In this document: piece after piece, positions 54,145 through 63,367 of the stretch
How the letters are laid out: each line of letters begins with the position of its first letter
How positions within the stretch are numbered: position 1 is the stretch's first letter
NCBI RefSeq assembly: GCF_018274385.1
Contig: NZ_JAAFYZ010000007.1
Location: 45,713-109,712, forward strand
Direction of reading: 5' to 3'
Source: Catenulispora pinistramenti
Lineage (GTDB): Bacteria > Actinomycetota > Actinomycetes > Streptomycetales > Catenulisporaceae
Length of the DNA stretch: 64,000 bases
Program-made: the position numbers and the translations under genes
The notes under the pieces: generated by a model
Databases searched by the model: none
Told to the model about the DNA's origin: nothing
What the model saw: the letters and a program-made list of their open reading frames with translations, nothing else

Positions 54145-54202
54145 GTCTTCAGGGTTAATGTCTTCAGGGTCAACACGTCTTCAGGGTCAACACGTCTTCA
54201 GG
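54145..54202. repeat. Tandem repeats between ligase and carrier genes
   Basis: GTCTTCAGG starts four consecutive units, of which the second and third are the identical 17-mer GTCTTCAGGGTCAACAC. The ligase stop codon falls inside the last unit, so repeat expansion has reached the 3' end of that gene. Confidence 0.75.
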
Positions 54203-55616
54203 CTGATCCACCGGGCGAGGCGGCGCTGGACGCCTGGCGCAGCACCGAGGGATCGCGCACCACCTTGCCCGTGGCCGTCCGCGGCAACCGGTCGAGGATG
54301 CGCACTCTGCGCGGCATCTTGTAGCGGGCCAGTCGCTTCCCCAGCGCCTGGTTGAAGGCATCGACCGTCAGATCGCCGACCGGCTGCACATACGCGGTGA
54401 TCTCCCCGTCGTGGACCACTACCACCGCCGCCACACCGGGCACGGCCGTGATCGCCCACTCGACCTCGGTCAGGTCGATCTTCAGACCCCCGACCGAGAC
54501 CTGCGAGTCCAACCGGCCCCGCACCGTCACCAGCCCCGAGCCCGGGTCGACGCCGCCGGCGTCCCGGGTACGCAACCAACCGTCAGACCACCGGGGATTC
54601 TCCGAGTCGCCGACGTAGGGAGAGGCTGGGCAGCTCACCCACAACTCGCCCCCGACTTCGCGAATCTGCATGCCGGGAGCGGGTCTGACGCCGGGCCGGT
54701 GACGGCCGTGCAGATCGGTGGCGATGACACCGGTCTCTGTCATGCCGTACATGTTGCCCAGCGGGACGCCGAACCGGTCCTCGAAGGTGCCGGCGGTCAC
54801 GGCGGGAACAGGTTCGCCGCCGATCGTCATCCGCCGGAGCTGCCGGAGCTGCGGCCTGGGGTCGGTTGAGGTCAGCAGTCCGACGTGGAAGGGCACTCCC
54901 AGCACCGTCGCCGGCGTATCGTGCGCCGACAGGGCACGGAAGACGGCCTCACCGCTGAGCCGACTCGGCGGCTGCAACTCCACCCCGGTGTGCAGCCCGA
55001 ACAGCAGACCCCCGACCAGGCCGAGCACGTGGACCACCGAGGGCAGCAGGATCAGCCGCTCGCCAGGGGCCGGAACCCCGTCGATACGGGTGTAGCGCCG
55101 CACTTCAGCCGTCAGGTCGGCCGCGCCGCGACCGATCACTTTCGACGGACCGGTCGAACCCGAGCTGAGTTGGATCACAGCATGCTGCGATCCCGCCAGA
55201 TCGGTGCCGAGCCGGACGAGTTCTTCCTCGACGTCGAAGAAGACCTGCAGCGCCGCGCCGCCGGTACGCCGGGCGCGTACCAACACCTGCGGCCTCAGAC
55301 GCGATAGCGCCTGATCGGCTTCGTAGTCGGTCAGGCGGTGATCGAGGAGTACGGCCTGGGCACCGGCTCGCCACACAGCGAGCAGATTGACCAGGTAGGC
55401 AACCGATGGCGGGAGCCGCAGCGCCGCGGCGCCACCCGGCCGTAGCCCGGCTTCGACAAGCCGGGACTGCCGCTCGATCACCAGCCGACGCAGCCCCGCC
55501 CGGTCGATGGGTTCGGGCAGCCGCAGGCAGATCTGCCCCGCCGGGCCTTTCAGCAGGAATTCGTCCACCCAGTCCGCGGTCGGCAACCCTGCCGGATCGG
55601 TGGCTGACAGCCTCAT
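54198..55616 (-). CDS. AMP-binding acyl-CoA/acyl-ACP ligase
   Basis: ANL-superfamily adenylating enzyme of 472 aa. Core motifs are IQLSSGSTGPSKVIG (P-loop), NMYGMTETGVIATD, WLRTRDAGGVDP and VRGRLDSQVSVGGLKIDLTEVE; the catalytic lysine is in PRTATGKVVRDPS. It is somewhat shorter than typical CoA ligases. A LysR-type palindrome lies 80 bp upstream of its start and the carrier protein gene follows, so it probably activates the aromatic acid (4-hydroxymandelate or a derivative) and loads it onto carrier 2. Confidence 0.88.
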   Translation of the reverse strand: MRLSATDPAGLPTADWVDEFLLKGPAGQICLRLPEPIDRAGLRRLVIERQSRLVEAGLRPGGAAALRLPPSVAYLVNLLAVWRAGAQAVLLDHRLTDYEADQALSRLRPQVLVRARRTGGAALQVFFDVEEELVRLGTDLAGSQHAVIQLSSGSTGPSKVIGRGAADLTAEVRRYTRIDGVPAPGERLILLPSVVHVLGLVGGLLFGLHTGVELQPPSRLSGEAVFRALSAHDTPATVLGVPFHVGLLTSTDPRPQLRQLRRMTIGGEPVPAVTAGTFEDRFGVPLGNMYGMTETGVIATDLHGRHRPGVRPAPGMQIREVGGELWVSCPASPYVGDSENPRWSDGWLRTRDAGGVDPGSGLVTVRGRLDSQVSVGGLKIDLTEVEWAITAVPGVAAVVVVHDGEITAYVQPVGDLTVDAFNQALGKRLARYKMPRRVRILDRLPRTATGKVVRDPSVLRQASSAASPGGSA

Positions 55617-55695
55617 TCATGCCCCCATGGATCGACTGACGGCTCCTCCTAAGAGTCTGAGCTCCCCCGTTCGATCCCGGCCAATATCCGTCGCC

Positions 55696-55736
55696 ATAGC
55701 CGCGAGCTATCCGCGGTGGGCCATCCGCCGTGGGCT
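55696..55736. promoter_or_regulatory. LysR-type palindrome and 14-bp repeats upstream of the ligase
   Basis: ATAGCCGCGAGCTAT (55696-55710) matches the palindrome found near the ketosynthase operon. It is followed at once by two 14-bp units, ATCCGCGGTGGGCC and ATCCGCCGTGGGCT. The region lies between the ligase start and the end of the second LysR gene. Confidence 0.55.
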
Positions 55737-55748
55737 GTCCGCGGTCGT

Positions 55749-56645
55749 CTAGGCGGACATCGCCTTCCGGGCTACTTCGATGAAGTCCTGGACCAGAGGC
55801 GAGGGATCATTGGCACGCCAGGCCAAAGCCAGTGTGGAGAACGAGAGGTCGGTGATCGGGACGAAGCGGACGTTCGGGCGCGCGTAGAAGCGCCCGACGG
55901 ATGCATGGGTGATGGAGATCGCCAGCCCGGCGGCGACGATGGTCAGCATCTCCTCGACCGAGGCGGCTGTCTCATCGCTCAGGACCACCGGCCGGCCGCC
56001 GCGCCGATCGTCCCCCCGCCAGTACGCGCGCCACACCGGCGAGACCTCGTCGGGCGACCGGACGAACGTCTCGTCGGCGAGCTCGGCGAAGGCGATCGAC
56101 CGACGCGCGGCCAGCGCGTGTCCCGAAGGCAGAACGGCGACCCGGGGCTCGGTGCCGAGGGCAACGGTTGTCAGTCCAGCCAATTCCTCAGGCGCGTAGG
56201 GCGGCCGGATGAAGCCGACGTCCACACCACCGGTGCGCACCTGCGAGACGTGGTCCACGAAGGTCAGCGCCCGCAGCTGCACGACGGCCTCCGGACGCCG
56301 CGCCTTGAAGTCCGCGAGGATCGTGGACGTGTTCTCCGCGGCCGCCTGAGCCAGGAAGCCGACAGCCAGAACCGGACCGTCGCCGAGGGCTATCGATTGA
56401 GCCGTCTGGACAGCGCGGTCCGCCGCGGCCACCGTACGCAGCGCCTCAGTCAAGAAAGCCGCACCGGCCGGAGTCAGCACCACCGACCGGCTGCTGCGGC
56501 TGAACAACTCAATGCCGAGTTGCCGCTCGAGCTGCCTGATCTGCTGACTCAGCGCCGGCTGCGCGATGTGCAACCGCTCGGCGGCCCGTCTGAAGTGCAG
56601 CTCTTCCGCGAGTACGATCAAGGAGCGAAGACTCTTCAGTTCCAT
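55749..56645 (-). CDS. LysR-family regulator 2
   Basis: LysR-type regulator of 298 aa. The helix-turn-helix (SLIVLAEELHFRRAAERLH, AQPALSQQIRQLERQLG) is at residues 8-48 and the effector domain follows (LAVGFLAQAAAENTS). It lies directly upstream of the ligase gene on the same strand and is only distantly similar to LysR 1. Either could recognise the shared palindrome. No copy of that motif was found upstream of this gene. Confidence 0.9.
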   Translation of the reverse strand: MELKSLRSLIVLAEELHFRRAAERLHIAQPALSQQIRQLERQLGIELFSRSSRSVVLTPAGAAFLTEALRTVAAADRAVQTAQSIALGDGPVLAVGFLAQAAAENTSTILADFKARRPEAVVQLRALTFVDHVSQVRTGGVDVGFIRPPYAPEELAGLTTVALGTEPRVAVLPSGHALAARRSIAFAELADETFVRSPDEVSPVWRAYWRGDDRRGGRPVVLSDETAASVEEMLTIVAAGLAISITHASVGRFYARPNVRFVPITDLSFSTLALAWRANDPSPLVQDFIEVARKAMSA

Positions 56646-56792
56646 CTGCGACTTCTCCCGTTGACGAACGACGCGCTATCAACCCCGGTGGGTGTCTCAG
56701 GCCTCAGACTCCAATGTGCCGCGGCCGGCCGCTGTCGGGCAAAGACGTCCAAGGCCGAAGATGGAACGGATCAGATCCCGCCTCGCCGGCCC

Positions 56793-57809
56793 CTATCTGC
56801 TCTCCACCCGCTTGGTAACTGCGGCTATGTCGGCTTCGAACTCAGCCAAGGTCGCCGTCGTGGTGTAGCCGAGGGCATGGTTGATGCTGATCATGTGGGC
56901 GTTGTCCTGGGCCGTGTGGGTGGATATGGTCGCGATCGCGGGCCGTTCGGCGGTCAGCCAGCGCAACATAGCGCCCTTGACGGCGAGGCCGAGGCCATGG
57001 CCTCGAAAGTCGGCCGCGACGGCGGTGTCCCCCTGGCCGGCCCAGTCGGGCTTACTGGCGAACAGCTGGATCTCAGTGATGGCGGCTACCCGGCCACTGG
57101 ATTCCTGCACGGCCACAACGACACGATTCTCGACGTTCCGCGCCCGCAGGTCCGCTTCATGGGCGCGGACGCGCTCGGGTGTCCAGTCCTCGAACTCGAT
57201 CGTCGAATCCCCGATCGGCGCGTCCAAGATGGCGGAACGACCGCGCGCGTACTGCTCAAGCAGCTCTTCAGGGGCTCCGCCGATCCAGCGCTCCAGCCGG
57301 AATCCGTCGGAGACAGGGCGTTGCCATAGGCCCGGGGCGGCTTCGGGGACGTTCAGGATCTGGCGGACATACGCGTGGGTTTGGGCGAAGCCCATCTCCC
57401 TGGCCCACAGGTCACCGGAGGCGTCGGCTTTGACACCCTCCCCGACCACGACGGTCCGTCCGCGGGCACGCAGGGCCGGGAGGATCACCCGCAACAGCGC
57501 GGTGCCTATGCCCTGGCGCCGCCATGTCGGCGTCACGATGACTCGCACGGTGGCCATGTGGCGGTTCTCGAGTTCCGGGTAGGCCGCGTAGGCACTGCCG
57601 ATGATGCGGCCGTCCTCCCGCGCTACCCAACGCTCTTTCGGTCTCGTCGCCGCCTCGGGTTGGCGCGTCTGCGTGACGTACTCCTCGAGCGTCGGCAGCG
57701 ACTGTCGGGGATGGTCCAGTCCCATGACGGCCGTCATCACCCCATAATGCTCGGCGAAATCAGCGTCAGAGGCCGAAAACGGATCGAACAGGCTGATCTC
57801 CACAGGCAT
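56793..57809 (-). CDS. Tandem-GNAT acetyltransferase
   Basis: Protein of 338 aa with two GNAT-like halves. The first holds the acetyl-CoA pyrophosphate loop VIVTPTWRRQGIGTALLRVI; the second has TAVAADFRGHGLGLAVKGAML followed by NAHMISINHALGYTTTATLAEFE. The MshD/mycothiol synthase group and several aminoglycoside-type acetyltransferases share this duplicated layout. GGGGAG precedes the ATG at 57809. It stands apart from the biosynthetic operons by 147 bp; involvement in the cluster is uncertain. Confidence 0.83.
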   Translation of the reverse strand: MPVEISLFDPFSASDADFAEHYGVMTAVMGLDHPRQSLPTLEEYVTQTRQPEAATRPKERWVAREDGRIIGSAYAAYPELENRHMATVRVIVTPTWRRQGIGTALLRVILPALRARGRTVVVGEGVKADASGDLWAREMGFAQTHAYVRQILNVPEAAPGLWQRPVSDGFRLERWIGGAPEELLEQYARGRSAILDAPIGDSTIEFEDWTPERVRAHEADLRARNVENRVVVAVQESSGRVAAITEIQLFASKPDWAGQGDTAVAADFRGHGLGLAVKGAMLRWLTAERPAIATISTHTAQDNAHMISINHALGYTTTATLAEFEADIAAVTKRVESR

Positions 57810-57999
57810 GATGAGCTCCCCTTCTCGCAAGACGTGTCGAGCCACGCCAAGGTGGCTGCCGCGATCATAACGAGGGCGAGACCGAACAAGCACATCAGAA
57901 TACTGATAGCGGAACAGCGTCGAGTCCAGACGGGATCAGGGCGCCTCGTCGTCGTCCCGGCTCGTCACTCCGAGCAGGCCGGACTCCTGCCGCAGCCAT

Positions 58000-58104
58000 T
58001 CAGTGACGAACAGGTCCGATCATCCGGGCCGCGAGCGCACGGCATCGACCGAGCATGTTCGGGCGGCCCAGCATCTCGATGACGACGCTCCTCAGGGTAT
58101 TCAC
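58000..58104 (-). CDS. Possible 34-aa ORF in the gap before rhs
   Basis: GTG preceded by AGAGGAAC opens a 34-codon frame (VNTLRSVVIEMLGRPNMLG and on). A second frame shifted by one base continues downstream with LFVTEWLRQESGLLG and an acidic end, so this could be a frameshifted remnant of a longer gene. Rest of the 595-bp gap (57810-58404): no other supported gene; ATTATA at 58297 with TGATGA 17 bp upstream is a weak promoter candidate for rhs. Confidence 0.22.
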   Translation of the reverse strand: MNTLRSVVIEMLGRPNMLGRCRALAARMIGPVRH

Positions 58105-58391
58105 TTGTTCCTCTCAGTCCGTATTGGACTCGGAAATACGGATCTGGGGTTGATCTGCGGTTCTGCGAAGTTGACCGGCGCTTGCGACCCAGTCTCCGCG
58201 CCCAGCGCATCGCGATAGCGGCCGCGGCGGCCGCTCAGTGCAATGACTTGGCTGGACCCCGACCTGCGACCGCTGATGACAAATCCGGCACTGGCCATTA
58301 TAAAGCCCGGGTAGAGACCGATCTCTGGCCGTGGGCTCGCGATGTAGTGAACTGATTCGTACACTTGGGGCCGGCAACGAACTACCAGAAC

Positions 58392-58518
58392 GGGGGGTTT
58401 GCTCGTGGCGCGTCCAACGGGGTGGGACATTCTGGGGTTGGATGGGGATCCGACGCCGGGTGTGGTGGAATCGGTACAGGCTTTGGCGAAGCAGTTCGGG
58501 GACTTCGCCCACGATGTG
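58392..58518 (+). repeat. 127-bp exact repeat, copy 1 (rhs start)
   Basis: Identical to 63874-64000: ribosome site plus the first 38 codons of rhs. The second copy is cut by the window end, so the true repeat is longer. Confidence 0.95.
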
Positions 58519-61500
58519 GAGTCGGCTTCTCGGAGCCTGAACTCGTTCGGCTCAGACGCCGCGGCGATGCAGTGGATAGGCAAGACCGCTGATGCCTTCA
58601 AAGCACAATACGGCCCGCTACCAGGTCGCCTGCAAAAGCTGTACACGTCCTACTCCGAGGCCTCCGACGCCTTGTCGGCCTACTGGCCGGCGCTGCAGGC
58701 AGCACAGAACAAAGCCGACAGCGCACTACGCCAAGCACAAGACGCCAACGCCGATCTGCAACGCGCGAGCGTCAACGCCACCAACACCGCCAACGACCTG
58801 AAAACCACCCAACAGAACCACGCCGCCAACCCCAACCCACAAGCCGTCACCGACGCCCAAAACGCACACACCACCGCACAGAACAACCTGACCAACGCCA
58901 AAGCGACAATGGCCGCACTCACCAAACAAGCCAACGACGCCTACAACGACCGCATCACCGCCGCCACCGCCTGCGGCCACGCCATCGGCAAAGCCCAAAG
59001 CGACGGCATCCACAACCAATCCTGGTGGCACCACCTCGGACAAGAACTCTCCGACATCGGCGGCGAAATCGCCGACATAGCCAACGAGATCGCCCCCATC
59101 CTCGACATCATCGCCCTGGCCACCTCCTGGATCCCCGGCCTGGACGTCATCACCGCCGGCCTGGCCGAAGCCGACAACATCATCGCCCTCGTCGGCACCG
59201 GCATGCAGATCGCCGGCGACGCCATGCAAGGCCACTGGGGCGACGCCTTGCTGGGTGTCGGCATGCTCGGCCTGCAATTCGCCGGCGGCAAAGTCCTGGG
59301 CAAGCTCGGAGGCGAGGCCGAGGACGAAGCCGGGGCCTTGGGCCGCGATGCCGAGAACGACGTCGGCAGTGAAGCCCGCACCGCCGAGGGCAGCACTGTG
59401 GCGGTCAAGGACGGCGACCCGGTCGACGTGGTGTCCGGGTGGATGCTCACCGAGGCCACCGACGTCGATCTGCCCGGCGTGCTGCCCCTGATACTGCGCC
59501 GCTCCTACGCTTCCGGGTACGAGACCGGCCGGCTGTTCGGCCCCGGCTGGTCCTCGACGCTGGACCAGCGGCTGGCCGTGAACGAGGCCGGCGTCCACTT
59601 CGTCGGCGACGACTCCGAGCGCCTGGACTACCCGCTCCCCCTCGGCGACACCGAGGTGCTGCCCGAACGCGGCCGGCGCTGGCCATTGGTATGGGACCGG
59701 CACAGTGACGAGCTGCGGATCACGGACCCGTGGTCGGGCCGCACGCACCACTTCTCGCAGGTGCACTACCAGGACGAGTCCGGGCAGATCAGGGACCTGA
59801 CGGCGATCACCGACCGCAACGGCAACACGATCCGCGTCGTGCGCGACGAGCGGGGCACGCCGCGCATGGTGGAGCACCCGGGCTACCGGATCGCCGTGGA
59901 CACCACCGACACCGCGGCCGGCCCACGCGTCAGCGCCCTGCGACTGCTCGACGACGCGGCGGGACCGGACTCCGGTCCGGGCACGGAGCTTCGCCGGTTC
60001 GGCTACGACCAGCGCGGCCGCCTCAGCGAAGTCGTGAACTCCTCCGGACAGCCTTTCCGCTACGAGTGGGACGAGCAGAACCGGATCACGGCGTGGGAAG
60101 ACCGCTCCGGCTACCGCTACACCTACTTCTATGACGCCCTCGGCCGGGTGGTCCGGGGCGAGGGCGGCTTCCAGTCCGGGGCCTTCGCCTACGACCCGGC
60201 GAACCGGACCACCGTGGCGACGGACTCGCTCGGATATCAGACCACGTACTACTACGACGAGTACGGCCACGTCTGCGCCGAGCGCGACCCGCTGGGCAAC
60301 ACCACGCTCACCGAGACCGACCGCTACGGCCGGGTCCTGTCCCGGACCGACGCGATCGGCGTGACCACCGGCTACGAGTGGGACGAGCGCGGCGACCTGC
60401 GCCGGGTCGTGGCCGGCGACGGCGGCGTGACCGCCATGGACTACAACGGCCTGCACCAGTCGGTCCGGGTCACGCGCCCCGACGGCGCGGTGTGGCACCG
60501 CGAGTACGACCGGCGCGGCAACCTGACCGCCCTCACCGATCCGACCGGTGCCGTGACGCGGTACCAGCACTCTGACACCGGTGCGCTGGCGGCGGCCACC
60601 GACGCGCTGGGGGCCACCACCGCCCTGGAGTCCGACGCGGCCGGCCTGACCTCGCTGGTCCGGGACGCCACCGACAGCGTGACCAGGAACGTGCGCGACG
60701 CCGCCGGCCGGGTGGTCGCCCTGATCGATCCGCTGGGTGCGGTGACGGCGTTCACCTGGGACGCCGACGGTCGGCCGCTGACCCGCACCGGCCCGGACGG
60801 GGCCCGCGCGCAGTGGGAGTACGACGCCTGCGGCCGGCTGGTGAAGGCTGTCAGCCCGCTCGGCGCGGCCACCGTCTACGAGCCCGGTCCGCTGGGCACC
60901 GTGCGCTCCAGCGTCCGCCCCGACGGCGTCCGCCACACCTTCGCCTACGACACCGAGCTGCGGCTGACCGGGGTGACGAGCGCCGCCGGCGCGACGTGGG
61001 ACTTCGCCTACGACCCGGCCGGGCGCCTGGTCGGCGAGACCGACTTCATCGGCCGGGCGATGGGCTATGAGTACGACGCCGCCGGGCAGCTGACCGCGCG
61101 GATCACCGGCACCGGCGAGCGGATCGCGCTGGACCGGGACGCCGCCGGCCGCGTCACCGGGCGCCACACCCCGGAAGGCGAATTCGCCTACTCATACGAT
61201 CCGGCCGGCCGGCTCCTGCGGGCCACCGGGCCGGGCACGGTGCTGGAGTACGAACGCGACGAGCTCGGACGGGTGCTCGCCGAGACGATCGACGGCCGCA
61301 CGCTGCGCCACCGCTACGACGCCGTCGGCCGCCGGACGGGCCGGACCACCGGATCAGGGGTCGAATCCGAGTGGGCCTACGACGCCGCCGGAGGGGCGCT
61401 GGCCCTGCACGCCGGGGCGAGCCGGCTGGAGTTCACCCTCGACGCCGCCGGCCGGGAGATCAGCCGGACGTTCGGCGCGCACGCACAGCTGGTCCAGGAG

Positions 61501-62856
61501 TTCGACGCCGCCGGACGGCCGGTTTCGCAGCGCGTGGGCGTCGGCGCGGACTCCGAGCGGACCACGCTCAGCCGCTCGTGGACCTGGCGGGCCGACGGCG
61601 TGCCCGAGGAGATCACAGACAGCCTGCGCGGGACGCGGCGCATCGTCTCCGACGCCTCGGGCCGGCCCACGGCCGTGACCGCCGAGGGCTGGAACGAGAC
61701 CTACGCGTACGACGCCTTCGGCAACGTCACTTCGGGCCCTGATTCCGCCGAGCCGACCATCGCCGCCAGGACCCTGATCCGCCAGGCCGGCCGCACCCGG
61801 TACGACTACGACGCGGCGGGCCGCCTCACCAGCGCCGTCCGCCGCACCCTGGACGGCCGGCAGAGGGTGTGGACCTACACCTGGGACTCGCAGGACCGCC
61901 TGATCCAGGCCGACACCCCGGACCAGGGCACCTGGCGCTACAGCTATGATCCCAACGGCCGCCGCACCGGCAAGCACCGCCTCGGCCCCGACGGCTCCGT
62001 CACCGAGCAGACCCTGTTCACCTGGGACGGCTCAAGCGTCGCCGAACAGTGGAGCCCGCGCCCGGACGGCGGCGCGGTGACCCTGACCTGGGACTACGAC
62101 CCCGGCAGCTTCCGCCCCGCGGCCCAGCGCCGGCGCACCTGGGTGGACGACGCCGGCCGGGGCGAGATCGACGAGGCCTTCCACGCCATCGTCACCGACC
62201 TGGTCGGCACCCCCACCGAACTGCTGGACCCCGACGGCCGCGTCGCCTGGCACACCAACACCACGCTGTGGGGCCGCACGATCCAGACCAGCGCCGAGGC
62301 CGGCGTGACCTGCCCGCTGCGGTTCCCGGGGCAGTACCACGACGACGAAACAGGGCTCTACTACAACCTGTTCCGCTACTACAGCCCGGACAGTGCGGCC
62401 TATCTCACGCCGGACCCGCTGGGGCTGGCACCCGCGCCCAACGACCACGGGTACGTCAACAATCCCCTGACGTACTCCGACCCCTTCGGCCTCTACGAGG
62501 ACGCGCTGGGCAACGAGATCGAGATGGGCGACGACATCTCGGACTACCACCACACCCCCGGTGAGGTGCACGAACAGATCCTCAACGTGATCAACCACAT
62601 GGACGAGCACGGGGAACGGCCACCGGGGGTGCTCTCCGGCGGCGAAGGCGAAGCCGGGACCTATCGCGGCCACGGCATGCCCAAGGAAGCGCAGCAGCCA
62701 CGTGGCTACTGGCGCGAGTCGGACATCTTCGCGTCCGAAACCGCGGCGGACCGGCAGTCCACGGGGCGCCTGGTGTTCGGGGAAAAGGGTGAGGTCTGGT
62801 TTACTCCTCACTACAAGCCGGGAAGTTGGACGAAATTGAGAGGCGCGATCCGTTGA
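58405..62856 (+). CDS. Rhs polymorphic toxin with WXG100-like head and barnase-like tip
   Basis: Giant toxin of 1483 aa. The first 110 residues are helical and WXG100/LXG-like (ESVQALAKQFGDFAHDVES, MQWIGKTADAFKA), suggesting type VII-type export. A coiled-coil region and a hydrophobic stretch (about 220-310) follow, then the DUF6531 start (DPVDVVSGWMLTEATDVDLPG) and many YD/RHS repeats (YDAAGRLTS, YEWDERGDLR). The core ends at about 1330-1365 with RFPGQYHDDETGLYYNLFRY and YLTPDPLGL. The last 118 residues are the toxin: YWRESDIF (Glu1438), Arg1450, Arg1455 and His1469 (FTPHYKPGS) match barnase Glu73, Arg83, Arg87 and His102 in order and spacing. GTG 58405 has a GGGGGG site. Confidence 0.88.
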   Translation: MARPTGWDILGLDGDPTPGVVESVQALAKQFGDFAHDVESASRSLNSFGSDAAAMQWIGKTADAFKAQYGPLPGRLQKLYTSYSEASDALSAYWPALQAAQNKADSALRQAQDANADLQRASVNATNTANDLKTTQQNHAANPNPQAVTDAQNAHTTAQNNLTNAKATMAALTKQANDAYNDRITAATACGHAIGKAQSDGIHNQSWWHHLGQELSDIGGEIADIANEIAPILDIIALATSWIPGLDVITAGLAEADNIIALVGTGMQIAGDAMQGHWGDALLGVGMLGLQFAGGKVLGKLGGEAEDEAGALGRDAENDVGSEARTAEGSTVAVKDGDPVDVVSGWMLTEATDVDLPGVLPLILRRSYASGYETGRLFGPGWSSTLDQRLAVNEAGVHFVGDDSERLDYPLPLGDTEVLPERGRRWPLVWDRHSDELRITDPWSGRTHHFSQVHYQDESGQIRDLTAITDRNGNTIRVVRDERGTPRMVEHPGYRIAVDTTDTAAGPRVSALRLLDDAAGPDSGPGTELRRFGYDQRGRLSEVVNSSGQPFRYEWDEQNRITAWEDRSGYRYTYFYDALGRVVRGEGGFQSGAFAYDPANRTTVATDSLGYQTTYYYDEYGHVCAERDPLGNTTLTETDRYGRVLSRTDAIGVTTGYEWDERGDLRRVVAGDGGVTAMDYNGLHQSVRVTRPDGAVWHREYDRRGNLTALTDPTGAVTRYQHSDTGALAAATDALGATTALESDAAGLTSLVRDATDSVTRNVRDAAGRVVALIDPLGAVTAFTWDADGRPLTRTGPDGARAQWEYDACGRLVKAVSPLGAATVYEPGPLGTVRSSVRPDGVRHTFAYDTELRLTGVTSAAGATWDFAYDPAGRLVGETDFIGRAMGYEYDAAGQLTARITGTGERIALDRDAAGRVTGRHTPEGEFAYSYDPAGRLLRATGPGTVLEYERDELGRVLAETIDGRTLRHRYDAVGRRTGRTTGSGVESEWAYDAAGGALALHAGASRLEFTLDAAGREISRTFGAHAQLVQEFDAAGRPVSQRVGVGADSERTTLSRSWTWRADGVPEEITDSLRGTRRIVSDASGRPTAVTAEGWNETYAYDAFGNVTSGPDSAEPTIAARTLIRQAGRTRYDYDAAGRLTSAVRRTLDGRQRVWTYTWDSQDRLIQADTPDQGTWRYSYDPNGRRTGKHRLGPDGSVTEQTLFTWDGSSVAEQWSPRPDGGAVTLTWDYDPGSFRPAAQRRRTWVDDAGRGEIDEAFHAIVTDLVGTPTELLDPDGRVAWHTNTTLWGRTIQTSAEAGVTCPLRFPGQYHDDETGLYYNLFRYYSPDSAAYLTPDPLGLAPAPNDHGYVNNPLTYSDPFGLYEDALGNEIEMGDDISDYHHTPGEVHEQILNVINHMDEHGERPPGVLSGGEGEAGTYRGHGMPKEAQQPRGYWRESDIFASETAADRQSTGRLVFGEKGEVWFTPHYKPGSWTKLRGAIR

Positions 62857-63362
62857 CCGAAGACAAGTGGCTGCGGATCCGCAAAGCACCGAAGGACACC
62901 GACGATCCTTGGGTCATCGCCGCGCGCCGGAGACTGGACCGCGGCAGCGAGATCATTCCGCTGTTGGTGGACCTGGACGAGTCGGTGCCTTTCATCGATT
63001 CCGTGGATGCCCCCGGCGCCTTAGACGGCTTCCGTGCACTGCGGTGCGAGGTAAAGGAGCTCGACGTCCGGGGTATGGATGAGCGGACACTACTCCGGGA
63101 ATTGGGCGTCCTCTACGGCTTTCCCGAGGACTACGAGCCGAACTGGTCTTCCTACAACGACTGCTACGTGGATTTCCTCGAAGCCGGCGATACGCCGGTC
63201 GTTATGGCGATCCGCGGATTCGGCGCGTGGCGGGAGAACGACTTCAGGCTGTTCATTCGGACCGTATACGAGTTGGAAGCGGCCACGGAGGGATTCAGGC
63301 GGGATGCGGGTGCGGTCATCCCCCGCAGAGTCGTGAACCTGTACATCGGCGATTGGGACTAG
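62853..63362 (+). CDS. Barstar-family immunity protein 1
   Basis: Immunity protein of 169 aa against the RNase tip. The barstar region begins near residue 65 (CEVKELDVRGMDERTLLRELG) and contains GFPEDYEPNWSSYNDCYVDF, which aligns with the barnase-binding helix of barstar; Asp103 corresponds to barstar Asp39, the main contact with the RNase active site. About 65 residues precede this domain. The TTG start lies in a TTGA overlap with the toxin stop and aligns with the start of its paralogue, which supports it over an upstream in-frame start. Toxin and antidote are thus translated in tandem. Confidence 0.82.
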   Translation: MTEDKWLRIRKAPKDTDDPWVIAARRRLDRGSEIIPLLVDLDESVPFIDSVDAPGALDGFRALRCEVKELDVRGMDERTLLRELGVLYGFPEDYEPNWSSYNDCYVDFLEAGDTPVVMAIRGFGAWRENDFRLFIRTVYELEAATEGFRRDAGAVIPRRVVNLYIGDWD

Positions 63363-63367
63363 GCACC

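Noticed and set aside
58216..58236. GC-only palindrome GCGGCCGCGGCGGCCGC as terminator
   Set aside because: Low-complexity GC sequence more than 550 bp from the nearest upstream plus-strand stop and far past the acetyltransferase gene start; no gene ends there.
58726..61167. 813-codon minus-strand open frame inside rhs
   Set aside because: Mirror image of the repetitive YD-repeat codons; no start signal or family motif.
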